From: Rhodospirillaceae bacterium | Lineage (GTDB): Bacteria; Pseudomonadota; Alphaproteobacteria; Rhodospirillales; UBA2165 | Assembly: GCA_002723345.1 (NCBI GenBank) | Contig: PBNV01000023.1 | Coordinates: forward strand, 1 to 38,235 | Direction: 5' to 3' | DNA: 38,235 nucleotides | Part shown: positions 15,812-24,496 of the stretch, in pieces | Position numbering within the stretch: position 1 is the first letter of the stretch | Layout: the number at the start of each line of letters is the position of its first letter | The notes under the pieces: generated by a model | Database searches by the model: none | What the model was told of the DNA's origin: nothing | The model's input: the letters and a program-made list of their open reading frames with translations, nothing else | Position numbers and translations under genes: made by a program

Positions 15812-16465
15812 TTAGGGTATGTCTGTTTCGGACACGAACAAAGAGGCAAGTGTGCCTAGCGCAACGATTTGGACAAGACCGCCTCCAGCAACAGGATCCC
15901 TTACAGGCAGCACCCAATGAGGCACCTTTTCGACAAGTTGGTTGCACCCAAATTTCGTTACATCGGGGCATAGGCCGCGATTACATGGGGTGTAATAATC
16001 GTCCATCAGGATATTTTTGCAGCCCCTCAAGCGGTCAAAATCATTCTCGACGGTCTCGACGGAATGTCCGCCATCAATAAATACCAGATCGGCCTCGGTG
16101 AGCTGAACACAGTTTCCTGTGTTTGGATGAGACCAAACTGGCAGGTCTGGGTGGTGGAGTGTAAGGCGGGAGTCACCCTTGATCAGATCAAAAGAGAATC
16201 CGGGGTGTTGCTCCCTGAATATTTTCAGCTTCGCTCGGACATCCTTAAGCGGTGTGTGCGGCTTCACGTTGAGTTCTCTCTGATCGTGATTATCAGCCAC
16301 GTGTTCAAAGACATCAAATCCCCAGTAATGAACATAGGTGTGGTGCTTGAGGGCGGCCTGAGCGATGTCAATAGCGCGATCACCATTCCAAGTTCCAATC
16401 TCCACGATTGAGGCGGGCTTTAGATAATCAATGATCAAATCTATCTGTTTATAGCGATCCGGCAT
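15812..16465 (-). CDS. class I SAM-dependent methyltransferase-like protein
   Basis: The 217-residue soluble protein has a motif-I-like glycine loop VEIGTWNGDRA (about 21-31), an acidic residue after the second strand (YWGFDVFEH) and a post-core LVFIDGGHSVETVENDFDRL. This matches Methyltransf_24-type proteins, which often act in polysaccharide or surface-glycan clusters. Seven Cys residues and NILMDDYY are notable in the C-terminal half. The start is preceded by GAGGAACGGG. It diverges from the glycosyltransferase at 16665, which supports a glycan-related role without proving it. Confidence 0.75.
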   Translation of the reverse strand: MPDRYKQIDLIIDYLKPASIVEIGTWNGDRAIDIAQAALKHHTYVHYWGFDVFEHVADNHDQRELNVKPHTPLKDVRAKLKIFREQHPGFSFDLIKGDSRLTLHHPDLPVWSHPNTGNCVQLTEADLVFIDGGHSVETVENDFDRLRGCKNILMDDYYTPCNRGLCPDVTKFGCNQLVEKVPHWVLPVRDPVAGGGLVQIVALGTLASLFVSETDIP

Positions 16466-16664
16466 TTTTAATACCCGTTCCTCACCTTACAATGTTGGCA
16501 CGTTTCCGGCGAATAGCCATCTTCAGTCACCTTTCCCGATCCGTTTTAGTTTAACGGGATGATGCTGGTGTTGGAAAGAGCAGGCCAAGGGTCGACGAAC
16601 GGTGTCGGTTGCTGAACCGATTTCTTTATCTGGCAATTTGCTTCTCACGGCCTAAACTCTCGGC

Positions 16665-17783
16665 ATGCGCATATTGCACACCGAGTCCAGCGTCAACTGG
16701 GGTGGCCAGGAGTACCGCGCGTTGGAGCAGATGGAGTGGCTCCAGGCCCACGGTCACGAACCAGCCCTTGCAGTTCGCCCCGGCAGCGATATTGGCCGCC
16801 GAGCTCGGGCCAAAGGCCTCCCCGTCTTCGACATAGCCTATACGGGGCATTACGATCCACGGGCTATTAAAGCGGCCAGGAACTTAATCAAACGACAGGG
16901 CATTGAGATTGCCGATTGTCACGGTAGCCGGGACGTTATGACCCTTGCCTTTGCGCGTAGCTTGATCCCGGTGATCCGCACTCGGCACGTTTCTCAACCG
17001 CTCAAAAATAAATTACACCGCAGGCTCCAGTGGCGTTATGGCAGTGACCATGTGATCGCGACCGCATCCTGTATCCGGGACGAAGTGTTGTCCAAGGGGC
17101 TAGCCCCTGCCAGTAAAATTAGTGTGGTTGGCGAATGGGCGGGGGATGCTTTTTTTGATCTCAGCCGCAAGGAAGATTACCAGCGTGACGTCCGTCGCGA
17201 GTTTGCCGTGCCGGCCGACCAGCCATTGGTTTGCGCGGTGGGTATGCTCAGGGGGGATAAGGCACAGGAATTCCTCATTGACGCGGTTGCGGAATTAAAG
17301 CACCGGGGGCGGAATGTGGTGGCGCTCATTGTCGGGTCGGTTACAAACTCCCAAAGCAGCTATGATCAAAAACTGATGTCACGGGCGAACCAGTTGGGCG
17401 TCACGCAGGCGATCCGGTTCACCGGCTATAGGGAGGATATTCCCCGGCTTACACAAGCTTGTGATGCACAGGTCATTACTTCAATTTCCGTGGAAGCTCA
17501 GTCCCGCACTGTCCCGCAGGCATTTGCCTCAATGACGCCTGTTGTGGCGAGCAGGGTTGGTGGCATAGAGGAGTTGGTGGTAGACCAAAAGACCGGCATA
17601 CTGGTCGGGATCGGGGATGTTCTCGCTTATGCGAGTGCGTTAACGGATGTTCTGGACAAACGGAATAAGACGGACCAAATGGTTGCATCGGCCCGCACCT
17701 TTGCGGAGCACAATTTACGCCTAGACAGTAAGATGGCGGAGACCGTAGCGATCTATGAGGATCTCACTCGACAGCGGCGTTGA
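16665..17783 (+). CDS. GT4-type glycosyltransferase
   Basis: The 372-residue protein starts with MRILHTESSVNWGGQEYRAL, the glycine-rich acceptor-domain opening of GT-B enzymes. The C-terminal domain contains VCAVGMLRGDKAQEFLIDAV, FTGYREDIPRL and ASMTPVVASRVGGIEELVVD, which in GT4 enzymes binds the nucleotide sugar. The usual E-x7-E is partly replaced (SISVEAQSRTVPQAFASM), with the first Glu kept and the second region reading PQAFA. It should transfer a sugar to lipid or polysaccharide on the cytosolic side. No Wzx/Wzy or other glycan genes are nearby. It ends 247 bases before the convergent ccmI. Confidence 0.88.
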   Translation: MRILHTESSVNWGGQEYRALEQMEWLQAHGHEPALAVRPGSDIGRRARAKGLPVFDIAYTGHYDPRAIKAARNLIKRQGIEIADCHGSRDVMTLAFARSLIPVIRTRHVSQPLKNKLHRRLQWRYGSDHVIATASCIRDEVLSKGLAPASKISVVGEWAGDAFFDLSRKEDYQRDVRREFAVPADQPLVCAVGMLRGDKAQEFLIDAVAELKHRGRNVVALIVGSVTNSQSSYDQKLMSRANQLGVTQAIRFTGYREDIPRLTQACDAQVITSISVEAQSRTVPQAFASMTPVVASRVGGIEELVVDQKTGILVGIGDVLAYASALTDVLDKRNKTDQMVASARTFAEHNLRLDSKMAETVAIYEDLTRQRR

Positions 17784-17996
17784 CTTATACAATCAAATCA
17801 TTGTGCACTGGATTAAAGTCTGGTTCGCCAATTGGTCCGTGCCTGCCGCTTCGCGGCCAACTGCTGCTATTTTCCAGCATCAACAGATTAATATTGGCCG
17901 TTGAGCCGCGTTTACATTCACTCATGCTTTCACAAGTATTCAACGAGAGCGAGCGTCGGCCTGTCTGCGACCGCCCAGTTGCCTTATCTTATTTCA

Positions 17997-18016
17997 AAAG
18001 GCCTCGGCACGCCTTT
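17997..18016 (-). terminator. weak hairpin after the ccm operon
   Basis: AAAGGC (17997-18002) and GCCTTT (18011-18016) pair around an 8-base loop, 14 bases beyond the ccmI stop. On the minus strand the stem ends in GCCTTTT, but no long T-run follows. It may act as a weak terminator for the ccm operon. Confidence 0.3.
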
Positions 18017-18030
18017 CTGCGCTCTAAGAT

Positions 18031-19200
18031 TTAAGGCGCGCCGTGCTCTAATTCCCGGATTCGGCTTTCAGCAGCTTGGGCGTTCTTTGTATCCCCAAGA
18101 ACCTGGTAGGCGCGGGCGAGCCGTTTCCAGCCCGCTAAGTCACCCGGATTGTCTCGCAGTCGTTGCGCAAGGCCATCAACCATGGAGCGGATAAACGCAA
18201 TCCGTTCCTCCGAACTCAATTGCTTTGCCGCTTTGATATCTTCCTGGGTAGGGCCTGTTTTTGGCGGGTGGGCATGGGGGGATGGCCCAACTGGGGAAAC
18301 TGCTGGTTTGAACGTTTCTATTTCAATGCCGATGGCCTCAGCAGATTTCTTCATTCGACGGGTCAGAGTGGGAAGCCAGGGCGCATCAGGTTGAGAAATT
18401 TCCCTAAGATCGGTCCAAACTTGCAAGGCGGCCTCGTGCTGATTATCCATCGCCTGCGCGAGACCCCAATAAAAAAGGGATTTGGCGTCTCGTGGGTTGG
18501 CCTTAAGAGTTGCTTGCAGAAGTGCCTTCGATCGGGAATTAAAAGATCGGTTGTTGGCCATGTAAAGGGCTTCCACGTAAGACGCAGCGACGTTTTGTCC
18601 ACCCGGAGACAGTGTGTGCGCGTGAGCATAGGCCTCGGCTGCATCTTGCCAGCGGGCAAGTGTCATATAAGTGCGTCCGAGAAGCATCCATCCACCTACT
18701 TTGTGGGGCTGCACCACCAGTGTTTCGGACAGTTTATCAGCAAGTCGATTAAGATCAGACGACTGATAGGTCTTGGCAGCTCGGTCTGCGGCCGGCTCCA
18801 CCTGAGGCGCGGCCGACCGAGCAGAGAGGGGTAGGTCTCGCTTGTCCGGGGACCCTAGATTAGCGTAAACCCCGAACGATCCGATCAACAGAATTGTGCA
18901 TACAACTCCAACTGCAGCGCGGTTGCCTCTTGGGGTAACTGTCTCATCAGCGCCCGTATTATGGGTCTCCTGGCCGTGGCGGAAGCGCTCCATGCGGCGG
19001 GTAATTTCCGCCCGAAGGTTGCTGGCGTCTTGTTCTGAGAGTAGGCCACGTTCAACATCCCGTTCGGTCTCCTCCAACTGATCAGCATAGACCAACAACT
19101 CTGGATCTTCCGTGTTGGTTTGATGCCGGACCATCAAAGGCCAAACGAGGGCTGTCAACGTGCCAGCTATCAAAACACTTGAGGCAAGCCAGAGTGTCAC
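18031..19200 (-). CDS. ccmI: cytochrome c biogenesis protein CcmI (TPR chaperone)
   Basis: The 389-residue protein starts with a membrane helix (MTLWLASSVLIAGTLTALVW), a cytosolic loop with LEETERDVERGLLSEQDASNL typical of CcmI, and a second helix (about 98-118). A periplasmic TPR-rich domain follows (GWMLLGRTYMTLARWQDAAEAYAHA; SLFYWGLAQAMDNQHEAALQVW; LAGWKRLARAYQVLGDTKNAQAAE). It presents apocytochrome c to the CcmF/CcmH ligase. The GTG at 19200 overlaps the ccmH stop by one base (TAGTG), and the preceding GGAG supports it; the longer frame to 19299 would run through ccmH. It is the last gene of the operon. Confidence 0.94.
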   Translation of the reverse strand: MTLWLASSVLIAGTLTALVWPLMVRHQTNTEDPELLVYADQLEETERDVERGLLSEQDASNLRAEITRRMERFRHGQETHNTGADETVTPRGNRAAVGVVCTILLIGSFGVYANLGSPDKRDLPLSARSAAPQVEPAADRAAKTYQSSDLNRLADKLSETLVVQPHKVGGWMLLGRTYMTLARWQDAAEAYAHAHTLSPGGQNVAASYVEALYMANNRSFNSRSKALLQATLKANPRDAKSLFYWGLAQAMDNQHEAALQVWTDLREISQPDAPWLPTLTRRMKKSAEAIGIEIETFKPAVSPVGPSPHAHPPKTGPTQEDIKAAKQLSSEERIAFIRSMVDGLAQRLRDNPGDLAGWKRLARAYQVLGDTKNAQAAESRIRELEHGAP

Positions 19201-19634
19201 TAAGGGGTGTCTCCACGTTTCATCAGTGCCTTCTGCCGCCGAAAATATAGGACAAGCCCCAGCATTCCGAGGAGTGCGAAGACGACCGGTCCAAACCATA
19301 AAAAAAGTGTTGCCCCTTTAACCGGGGGGGTAAGTAGAACGAAGTCACCATACCGGGAGACCAGATAACTGATCACTTCTTGGTCTGTGTCCCCCTCAAC
19401 CAGCCGTTTGCGGATCAAAACCCGGAGATCGCTCGCTAACGGTGCATCCGAATCGTCGATGGATTGATTTTGGCAGACGACGCAGCGGATGTCCTTGCTG
19501 ATATGACGCGCCCTTCTCTCCAGAAGGTCATTGCCGAGCATCTCCCTTGGATTAACGGCATGCGCGGGCTGAAGTTCGGCGAAGATCATGAAAATAGCGG
19601 CCAAATATCCAGTCAAGTGGGGGATGCGTTTCAC
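19200..19634 (-). CDS. ccmH: cytochrome c maturation protein CcmH (thiol reductase)
   Basis: The 144-residue protein has a cleavable signal peptide (MKRIPHLTG to AHA, about 1-26). A periplasmic domain carries the redox motif R-C51-V-V-C54-QNQSIDDSDA, and one C-terminal membrane helix follows (about 100-122). It reduces apocytochrome CxxCH cysteines together with CcmG before haem attachment. A GTG start at 19634 was chosen: it overlaps the ccmG stop by one base (TAGTG), has GGAG upstream and gives a proper signal peptide. A TTG at 19679 would add 15 residues inside ccmG. This is the short CcmH form, with the TPR part encoded separately as ccmI. Confidence 0.95.
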   Translation of the reverse strand: MKRIPHLTGYLAAIFMIFAELQPAHAVNPREMLGNDLLERRARHISKDIRCVVCQNQSIDDSDAPLASDLRVLIRKRLVEGDTDQEVISYLVSRYGDFVLLTPPVKGATLFLWFGPVVFALLGMLGLVLYFRRQKALMKRGDTP

Positions 19635-20167
19635 TATTTTCTGAGCTCCGATATTATGGGTGAGAATTTTTTGGTCCAAATCTCATGGGTTATAGGACCA
19701 GTATGCTTGAATCGGATCACACCATCCTTGTCTATTAAGAAGCTCTCCGGGGCTCCCGTGACGCCAAATGCGATGGCTCCCAGACTTTTCGGATCATCTC
19801 CAACAAGGGTATAGGGATTACCGTAGCGTTTCAGCCATGCGGGCCCAGCCTTGCGGTCGGCCTCCCGCCAATCGATGCCATAAACAGGTATGATATTTTG
19901 TCGAGATAGTTTCATCAGAAACCCATGTTCCTCTTGACAGGCAGCGCACCAGGAGCCGAAGACATTAACCAACGAAACCCGGCCTTTCAGATCGGAATTA
20001 GAAAATCCTTTGATCTCTCCTTGAATGGCTGGAAGGTCAAATGCTGCAACCGGCGTATTGATCAGGGCAGACGGTAGGATATAAGGATCGCGGCCTAGAC
20101 CGAGCAGAAAATAGACGGCCAGCACAGCCAGGACTCCAAGCGGCATAGAGTATCCCAGTCTTTTCAT
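19634..20167 (-). CDS. ccmG: thiol:disulfide interchange protein CcmG/DsbE
   Basis: The 177-residue protein has an N-terminal membrane anchor (about 8-25) and a periplasmic thioredoxin fold. The active site is W-C74-A-A-C77, and the cis-proline segment is VTGAPESFLID. GIDWREADRKAGPAWL is a CcmG-specific insert region. It receives electrons from a CcdA/DsbD-type transporter, absent from this window, and keeps apocytochrome cysteines reduced. The ATG at 20167 with GGGACC upstream is preferred over a TTG at 20179. It starts 12 bases after the ccmF stop. Confidence 0.95.
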   Translation of the reverse strand: MKRLGYSMPLGVLAVLAVYFLLGLGRDPYILPSALINTPVAAFDLPAIQGEIKGFSNSDLKGRVSLVNVFGSWCAACQEEHGFLMKLSRQNIIPVYGIDWREADRKAGPAWLKRYGNPYTLVGDDPKSLGAIAFGVTGAPESFLIDKDGVIRFKHTGPITHEIWTKKFSPIISELRK

Positions 20168-20179
20168 CGCCGGTCCCAA

Positions 20180-22168
20180 CTAAGCTCTCATCCGGGCCGC
20201 GTCTGAGCCAGGTGACCGTCGCCGTAAGGGCGCTCCAACCCTATGGCGCCGGTCACTCAGGCTAATAATGGCGCCAAGAACCATGATCATCGCGCCTGCC
20301 CACATCCATGGCACGAGCGGGTTAAAGTAGAGCCGGGTGATGAAGCCGCCTTTGCCATCAGGATCTCCCACTACGGCATACAGATCGCCGAAAAATGTGG
20401 GATGTATTGCGGCTTCCGTCGTTTGTTGCCTACTCACAGTGAACAAACGTTTTTCCGGCTCCAGGCTGAGTTTAAAATTTGGTCCTCTGGTGACGTTGAA
20501 GGTAGCTCGCTGTGCTTGATAATTTGGACCTTTTATTTGGCGGACTTGCTGTAAGGTAAATTCGTAGCCGCTGACGGTAACCTTCTCTCCCGGCTTCATG
20601 GCCTGGATAGACTCAACAGTCCAAGCACTGGAGGCCGTCATGCCGGCGACAGCGATAGCAAGACCACCATGAGCCAGTGTCATTCCCCAAGTTGCTCGGG
20701 GTTGGCGCAGGAACCGACGCCAGGATTCTTCAAGGGGGGCTCGGAACAGGTGAATGCGTTCTGCCAGCTCGGTGAGTGTAGAGAGCAGCAGCCAGATGGC
20801 AAGGCCAATTCCAAATGTCGCGAAGACAGTCGCCCGGTCAATAATCGCAAAGGTCACGGCTGCGCCGGCGACGGTGACGATGGCTGCGATCTTTAGTTTA
20901 GGGAATACAAGTGCGGCATCTCCCCGTTTCCAGTGCAGGAATGGCGCAACACCCATCACCAGAATCATCGGTGTCATCAACGGCACGAAGACACTATTGA
21001 AGTAGGGCGCACCGACGGAGACTTTGCCAAGATCTAAAACATCCAGAAACAATGGATAGAGGGTCCCCAGCAAAATGGAAGCGGCCGCAACGGTCAGGAG
21101 AAAATTGTTAAGAAGAAGTCCGCCCTCGCGAGAGATTGGCTGGAAAAACCCCGATCCTTTGAGGGTCGGCCCTCGCCACGCAAACAACACCAACGCCGTG
21201 CCAGTTGTGACGACGAGCAACAATAAGATGAACACACCGCGGGAAGGGTCGGAAGCAAAGGCATGCACGGAGGTAAGTACTCCTGAGCGGACCAGAAAGG
21301 TACCAAGCAGGCTCATGGCAAAGGCAATGATGGCGAGGAAAATGGTCCAGCTTTTTAACGTATCCCTTTTCTCCGACACGATGGCCGAATGGAGTAATGC
21401 CGTGCCCACAAGCCAAGGCATAAAAGATGCATTCTCCACCGGATCCCAAAACCACCAGCCGCCCCAGCCGAGTTCGTAATAGGCCCACCAGGAGCCGAGC
21501 ACAATTCCAGTAGTTAGAAACGCCCATGCGGCAAGCGCCCAAGGACGAACCCATCGCGCCCAGGCAGGATCCACCCTGCCTTCGATTAGTGCAGCAACGG
21601 CAAAGGAAAAGGTTGTGGAGAAACCCACATAGCCGAGATACAAAAGTGGTGGATGAAATGCGAGGCCTGGGTCCTGGAGCAGGGGATTCAGACCGCGACC
21701 GTCAAGGGGTGCAGGAAATAGCCGGTCAAAAGGATTAGATGTGAGTAGTATAAATAGGATAAAGCCGACCGCCACCAGTCCTTGAACGGCTAGGATTCGG
21801 ACTTTCAGGGTTTGGCGCAGATTGGTGCCCCAGACGGCAATGGCCGCCCCATACAGCGCAAGGATAAGCACCCACATTAACATGGAGCCCTCGTGATTAC
21901 CCCACACGCCACTAATTTTGTATAACAAGGGTTTAAGGGAATGGGAGTTGCTTGCCACGATGAGCAAGGAAAAATCGGAGGTGATGAAGGCATGGCTCAG
22001 GGCGGCAAATGACAGCCCAAGTAGAAAAAACTGGGTCAGCGCTGCCGGGACAGAGAGCGCCATCCAAGCAACCCTTCCTGTATGAGCGCCAACAAGAGGA
22101 ATCGTGCCCTGCAGAACCGCTACGAAAAGGGCAAGCACCAACGCGAAATGACCAATCTCAATAATCAT
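20180..22168 (-). CDS. ccmF: haem lyase CcmF
   Basis: The 662-residue polytopic membrane protein has the expected CcmF length. The tryptophan-rich WWD motif is WGGWWFWDPVENASFMPWL, a short distance after the conserved PPLLYLGYVGFS. A large periplasmic loop near the C-terminus (about 520-610) is followed by a last helix (WMWAGAMIMVLGAIISL). CcmF binds haem from holo-CcmE and joins it to reduced apocytochrome with CcmH and CcmI. GGAGAACG lies upstream of the ATG at a somewhat long spacing. The 68-base gap to ccmE holds a small hairpin. Confidence 0.97.
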   Translation of the reverse strand: MIIEIGHFALVLALFVAVLQGTIPLVGAHTGRVAWMALSVPAALTQFFLLGLSFAALSHAFITSDFSLLIVASNSHSLKPLLYKISGVWGNHEGSMLMWVLILALYGAAIAVWGTNLRQTLKVRILAVQGLVAVGFILFILLTSNPFDRLFPAPLDGRGLNPLLQDPGLAFHPPLLYLGYVGFSTTFSFAVAALIEGRVDPAWARWVRPWALAAWAFLTTGIVLGSWWAYYELGWGGWWFWDPVENASFMPWLVGTALLHSAIVSEKRDTLKSWTIFLAIIAFAMSLLGTFLVRSGVLTSVHAFASDPSRGVFILLLLVVTTGTALVLFAWRGPTLKGSGFFQPISREGGLLLNNFLLTVAAASILLGTLYPLFLDVLDLGKVSVGAPYFNSVFVPLMTPMILVMGVAPFLHWKRGDAALVFPKLKIAAIVTVAGAAVTFAIIDRATVFATFGIGLAIWLLLSTLTELAERIHLFRAPLEESWRRFLRQPRATWGMTLAHGGLAIAVAGMTASSAWTVESIQAMKPGEKVTVSGYEFTLQQVRQIKGPNYQAQRATFNVTRGPNFKLSLEPEKRLFTVSRQQTTEAAIHPTFFGDLYAVVGDPDGKGGFITRLYFNPLVPWMWAGAMIMVLGAIISLSDRRHRVGAPLRRRSPGSDAARMRA

Positions 22169-22221
22169 CGTTAAAAAATTCGTTCTCCATTTACAAGGGC
22201 CACGTTATAGAGGCCGGGCAC

Positions 22222-22233
22222 CCCCACGCGGGG
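22222..22233 (-). promoter_or_regulatory. GC hairpin between ccmE and ccmF
   Basis: On the minus strand CCCC-GCGT-GGGG forms a tight 4-bp stem 3 bases after the ccmE stop, in the only sizeable gap of the ccm operon. It may protect or partly attenuate the mRNA. The short stem makes this tentative. Confidence 0.3.
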
Positions 22234-22236
22234 TTA

Positions 22237-22692
22237 TTAGTCTGACGGTTTGGTGCTCGCTTCAACTTTCCATTTTCCCGACTTTTTTAGCGCGTCCGCC
22301 ACTTCTTTTGGCATGTATGTCTCATCGTGTTTGGCGAGAACTTCCTTTGCCTCAAAAACACCATTTCGATAATGGCCCTCCGCAACCACACCCTGGCCCT
22401 CCCGGAAGAGGTCTGGCAGGATACCTTTGAAATTTACCGTAAGCGAAGTAGTCAGATCTGTTACCCGAAACGACGTAATGGCGTTTTGACCGCTTTGTTT
22501 GACTGTTCCTTCCTCAACCAAACCACCTACGCGAAGACGTTGTTCGGGCCGGATATTTTTTTTAACGATCTCCGTCGGAGAGTGAAAAAACACAATGTTA
22601 TCTTCGAAGGCGGCCAGAATGAGACCGGCCGCCGCAGCCAGGGCTAGGAGCGTCAAAAAGACAAACGAAAGGCGCTTATTCTTTCGCTTCAT
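22237..22692 (-). CDS. ccmE: periplasmic haem chaperone CcmE
   Basis: The 151-residue protein has one N-terminal membrane anchor (about 8-28) and a periplasmic beta-barrel domain. The covalent haem-binding site is LAKH122DETY126, with the conserved His and Tyr. RVGGLVEEGTV and VTDLTTSLTVNFKGILPDLFREGQGVV are standard CcmE segments. It carries haem from CcmC/D to CcmF. The ATG at 22692 overlaps the ccmD 3' end by 17 bases and yields a normal basic N-terminus (MKRKNKR). An upstream ATG at 22731 would add 13 residues. Confidence 0.95.
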   Translation of the reverse strand: MKRKNKRLSFVFLTLLALAAAAGLILAAFEDNIVFFHSPTEIVKKNIRPEQRLRVGGLVEEGTVKQSGQNAITSFRVTDLTTSLTVNFKGILPDLFREGQGVVAEGHYRNGVFEAKEVLAKHDETYMPKEVADALKKSGKWKVEASTKPSD

Positions 22693-22879
22693 TGCTGGCG
22701 CGCTCAACTTTCGTTGTTTCCGGGGAGGCATGTAACGCTTCTAGTTCGGCATCGGTCCGAGCCTGGAATCGTAGGCTCTGGACTGCGAGCCCTATCAGGA
22801 CGAAGGCTGTCAGTCCGTACGCAGCCCAGATAAACTGACCGTAGCCGTCCAGATCGAGAAAATTTAAGAGTCGTTCCAT
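22676..22879 (-). CDS. ccmD: haem exporter protein CcmD
   Basis: The 67-residue protein has a single membrane helix (about 13-35: FIWAAYGLTAFVLIGLAVQS) and a charged cytosolic tail. The opening GYGQFIWAAYGLT is typical of CcmD. It stabilises the CcmC-CcmE complex and helps release holo-CcmE from CcmABCD. The ATG at 22879 overlaps the ccmC end by 16 bases, and the gene is in turn overlapped by ccmE. The longer frame to 22969 runs inside ccmC and was rejected. Confidence 0.92.
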   Translation of the reverse strand: MERLLNFLDLDGYGQFIWAAYGLTAFVLIGLAVQSLRFQARTDAELEALHASPETTKVERASNEAKE

Positions 22880-23607
22880 GGGACGTCCGATGCGGTTACC
22901 CTTCGGATTTGCAAAGCGCGGATCTTGCTCGTGTTGATTTCCGCTCTGACCCGAATGGCAAGGATCCAAATGTAAAACGACGTGTAGGCGATGGCCATGA
23001 GCAGCAGCGGCGTCAGCATACTCATGTGAATGGCGGGCCCATCAAGTTTCACCACGCTTGCAGGTTGATGAAGGGTATTCCACCAATCCACGGAGAATTT
23101 GATAATTGGAATATTAATGGCACCAACCACCGCGAGGATTGAGGCGGCACGGGCCCCCCGGGAGGCGTCATCGAAGGCGCCATTTAAGACAATGTATCCC
23201 AAATACAGGAAAAAGAGAATCAGTACGGACGTTAACCTAGCGTCCCAGACCCACCAGGTTCCCCACATGGGTTTGCCCCACAGCGACCCTGTAGCAAGCG
23301 CCAGGAGGGTGAATGCTGCCCCTATTGGCGCTGTCGCTCTAGCCACCATGTCTGCCACGAGATGCCGCCAGATTAGTGCTGATGCGCTTGCTGCTGCCAG
23401 CGCAGCATAGCAAAACATGGCCATCCAGGCTGCTGGAACATGGACATACATAATTCGTACCGTCTCTCTCTGCTGATAATCTGGCGGTGATGCGAAGAGA
23501 GCAAAATACAGACCGGCGGCAAACGTCAGGAGGCAAACCCCAGTAGCCCAGGGCTTAATGGCGCTAACCAGCCTCAAAAATCGTGTAGGGTTTGCAAACC
23601 TATGCAT
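22864..23607 (-). CDS. ccmC: haem exporter/handling protein CcmC
   Basis: The 247-residue protein has six membrane helices and the WWD haem-handling motif GTWWVWDARLTSVLILFFLYLG. The first conserved haem-ligand region is RIMYVHVPAAWMA and the second lies around PASVVKLDGPAIHMSM. It attaches haem to CcmE on the periplasmic face. The ATG at 23607 gives MHRFANPTRFLRL, the N-terminus usual in alphaproteobacteria, with AAGGG upstream; the longer frame adds 18 residues. A gap of 216 bases separates it from ccmB, the longest in the operon. Confidence 0.95.
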   Translation of the reverse strand: MHRFANPTRFLRLVSAIKPWATGVCLLTFAAGLYFALFASPPDYQQRETVRIMYVHVPAAWMAMFCYAALAAASASALIWRHLVADMVARATAPIGAAFTLLALATGSLWGKPMWGTWWVWDARLTSVLILFFLYLGYIVLNGAFDDASRGARAASILAVVGAINIPIIKFSVDWWNTLHQPASVVKLDGPAIHMSMLTPLLLMAIAYTSFYIWILAIRVRAEINTSKIRALQIRRVTASDVPWNDS

Positions 23608-23823
23608 CTTGGCGGACCCTTTTACTTGCATCGCATGGGGTTTTATCGCCTGTGACAGCAAAACTCCAGGCTCCTCAGGTGATCATAACACAGAGGCCAG
23701 CTTCTACTGGCGTCCCCTTCGTTGGTATATGCCTTAAAATCGTTGTAGTTGACATATGCCGTTGCGAGGGTTTTTCAATTCCCCGGACTATTTTTCAGCC
23801 CATCTGTGGATTTCTTCTCTAGG

Positions 23824-24489
23824 TCATTCCAAAGCTTGCCGAAGCGCGGCAGCTACAGCATAGGGCACGAGCGCCAGTGCAACGAGCAGCATGGCACCTA
23901 AAATAAGGAACTCTGACCGTGATGGAAGATCCGCCAAGCCTGTCTCCACGGCGCTCACTCCAAAGACAAGAACCGGAATGAGGAGCGGAAGAATGAGCAG
24001 GGAAATTAGGACCCCGCCGCGCCGCGCCCCCAAGCTGAGAGCGGCGCCAATTGAACCGACCAAACTCAATATTGGCGTGCCAAGGGCAAGTGAGAGTATA
24101 ACGGTACCGTACCCAGCTGAACTCACATTCATAAGAACACCGAGGAGAGGCGAGGCAATTATGAGTGGAAGGCCCGTTGAAATCCAATGAGCAAGTGTTT
24201 TCGCGAGGACGAGCAGCTCTAATGCCATGGGCGACAAGACTAATAAATCCAGACTGCCATCTTCATAATCCTGTTGGAACAAACGATCCATCGAGAGCAT
24301 GGAGGACAGAAGGGCGGCCACCCATATCATTCCGGAGCCTATTCGCCCGAGTATGGCCTGTTCTGGACCAACGGCCAGGGGAAACAGAGTCACCACGAGC
24401 ACGAAGAACGCAACTACCATGAAACTGTCCAAGCCATGACGGGCGGCGAGTTTCAAATCGCGTTTCAAAAGGGCGAGAAAGGGGGCCAT
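23824..24489 (-). CDS. ccmB: haem ABC exporter membrane subunit CcmB
   Basis: The 221-residue membrane protein has six hydrophobic segments. The family region is LFQQDYEDGSLDLLVLSPMALELLVLAKTLAHWISTGLPL, where CcmB contacts the ATPase. It pairs with CcmA to power release of holo-CcmE from CcmCD. It starts 7 bases after the ccmA stop. The length is normal for the family. Confidence 0.95.
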   Translation of the reverse strand: MAPFLALLKRDLKLAARHGLDSFMVVAFFVLVVTLFPLAVGPEQAILGRIGSGMIWVAALLSSMLSMDRLFQQDYEDGSLDLLVLSPMALELLVLAKTLAHWISTGLPLIIASPLLGVLMNVSSAGYGTVILSLALGTPILSLVGSIGAALSLGARRGGVLISLLILPLLIPVLVFGVSAVETGLADLPSRSEFLILGAMLLVALALVPYAVAAALRQALE

Positions 24490-24496
24490 AGTGATC

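Noticed and set aside
21075..21554. Long frames on both strands within ccmF
   Set aside because: They lie wholly inside ccmF, whose WWD motif and membrane pattern are clear; translations look non-protein-like.
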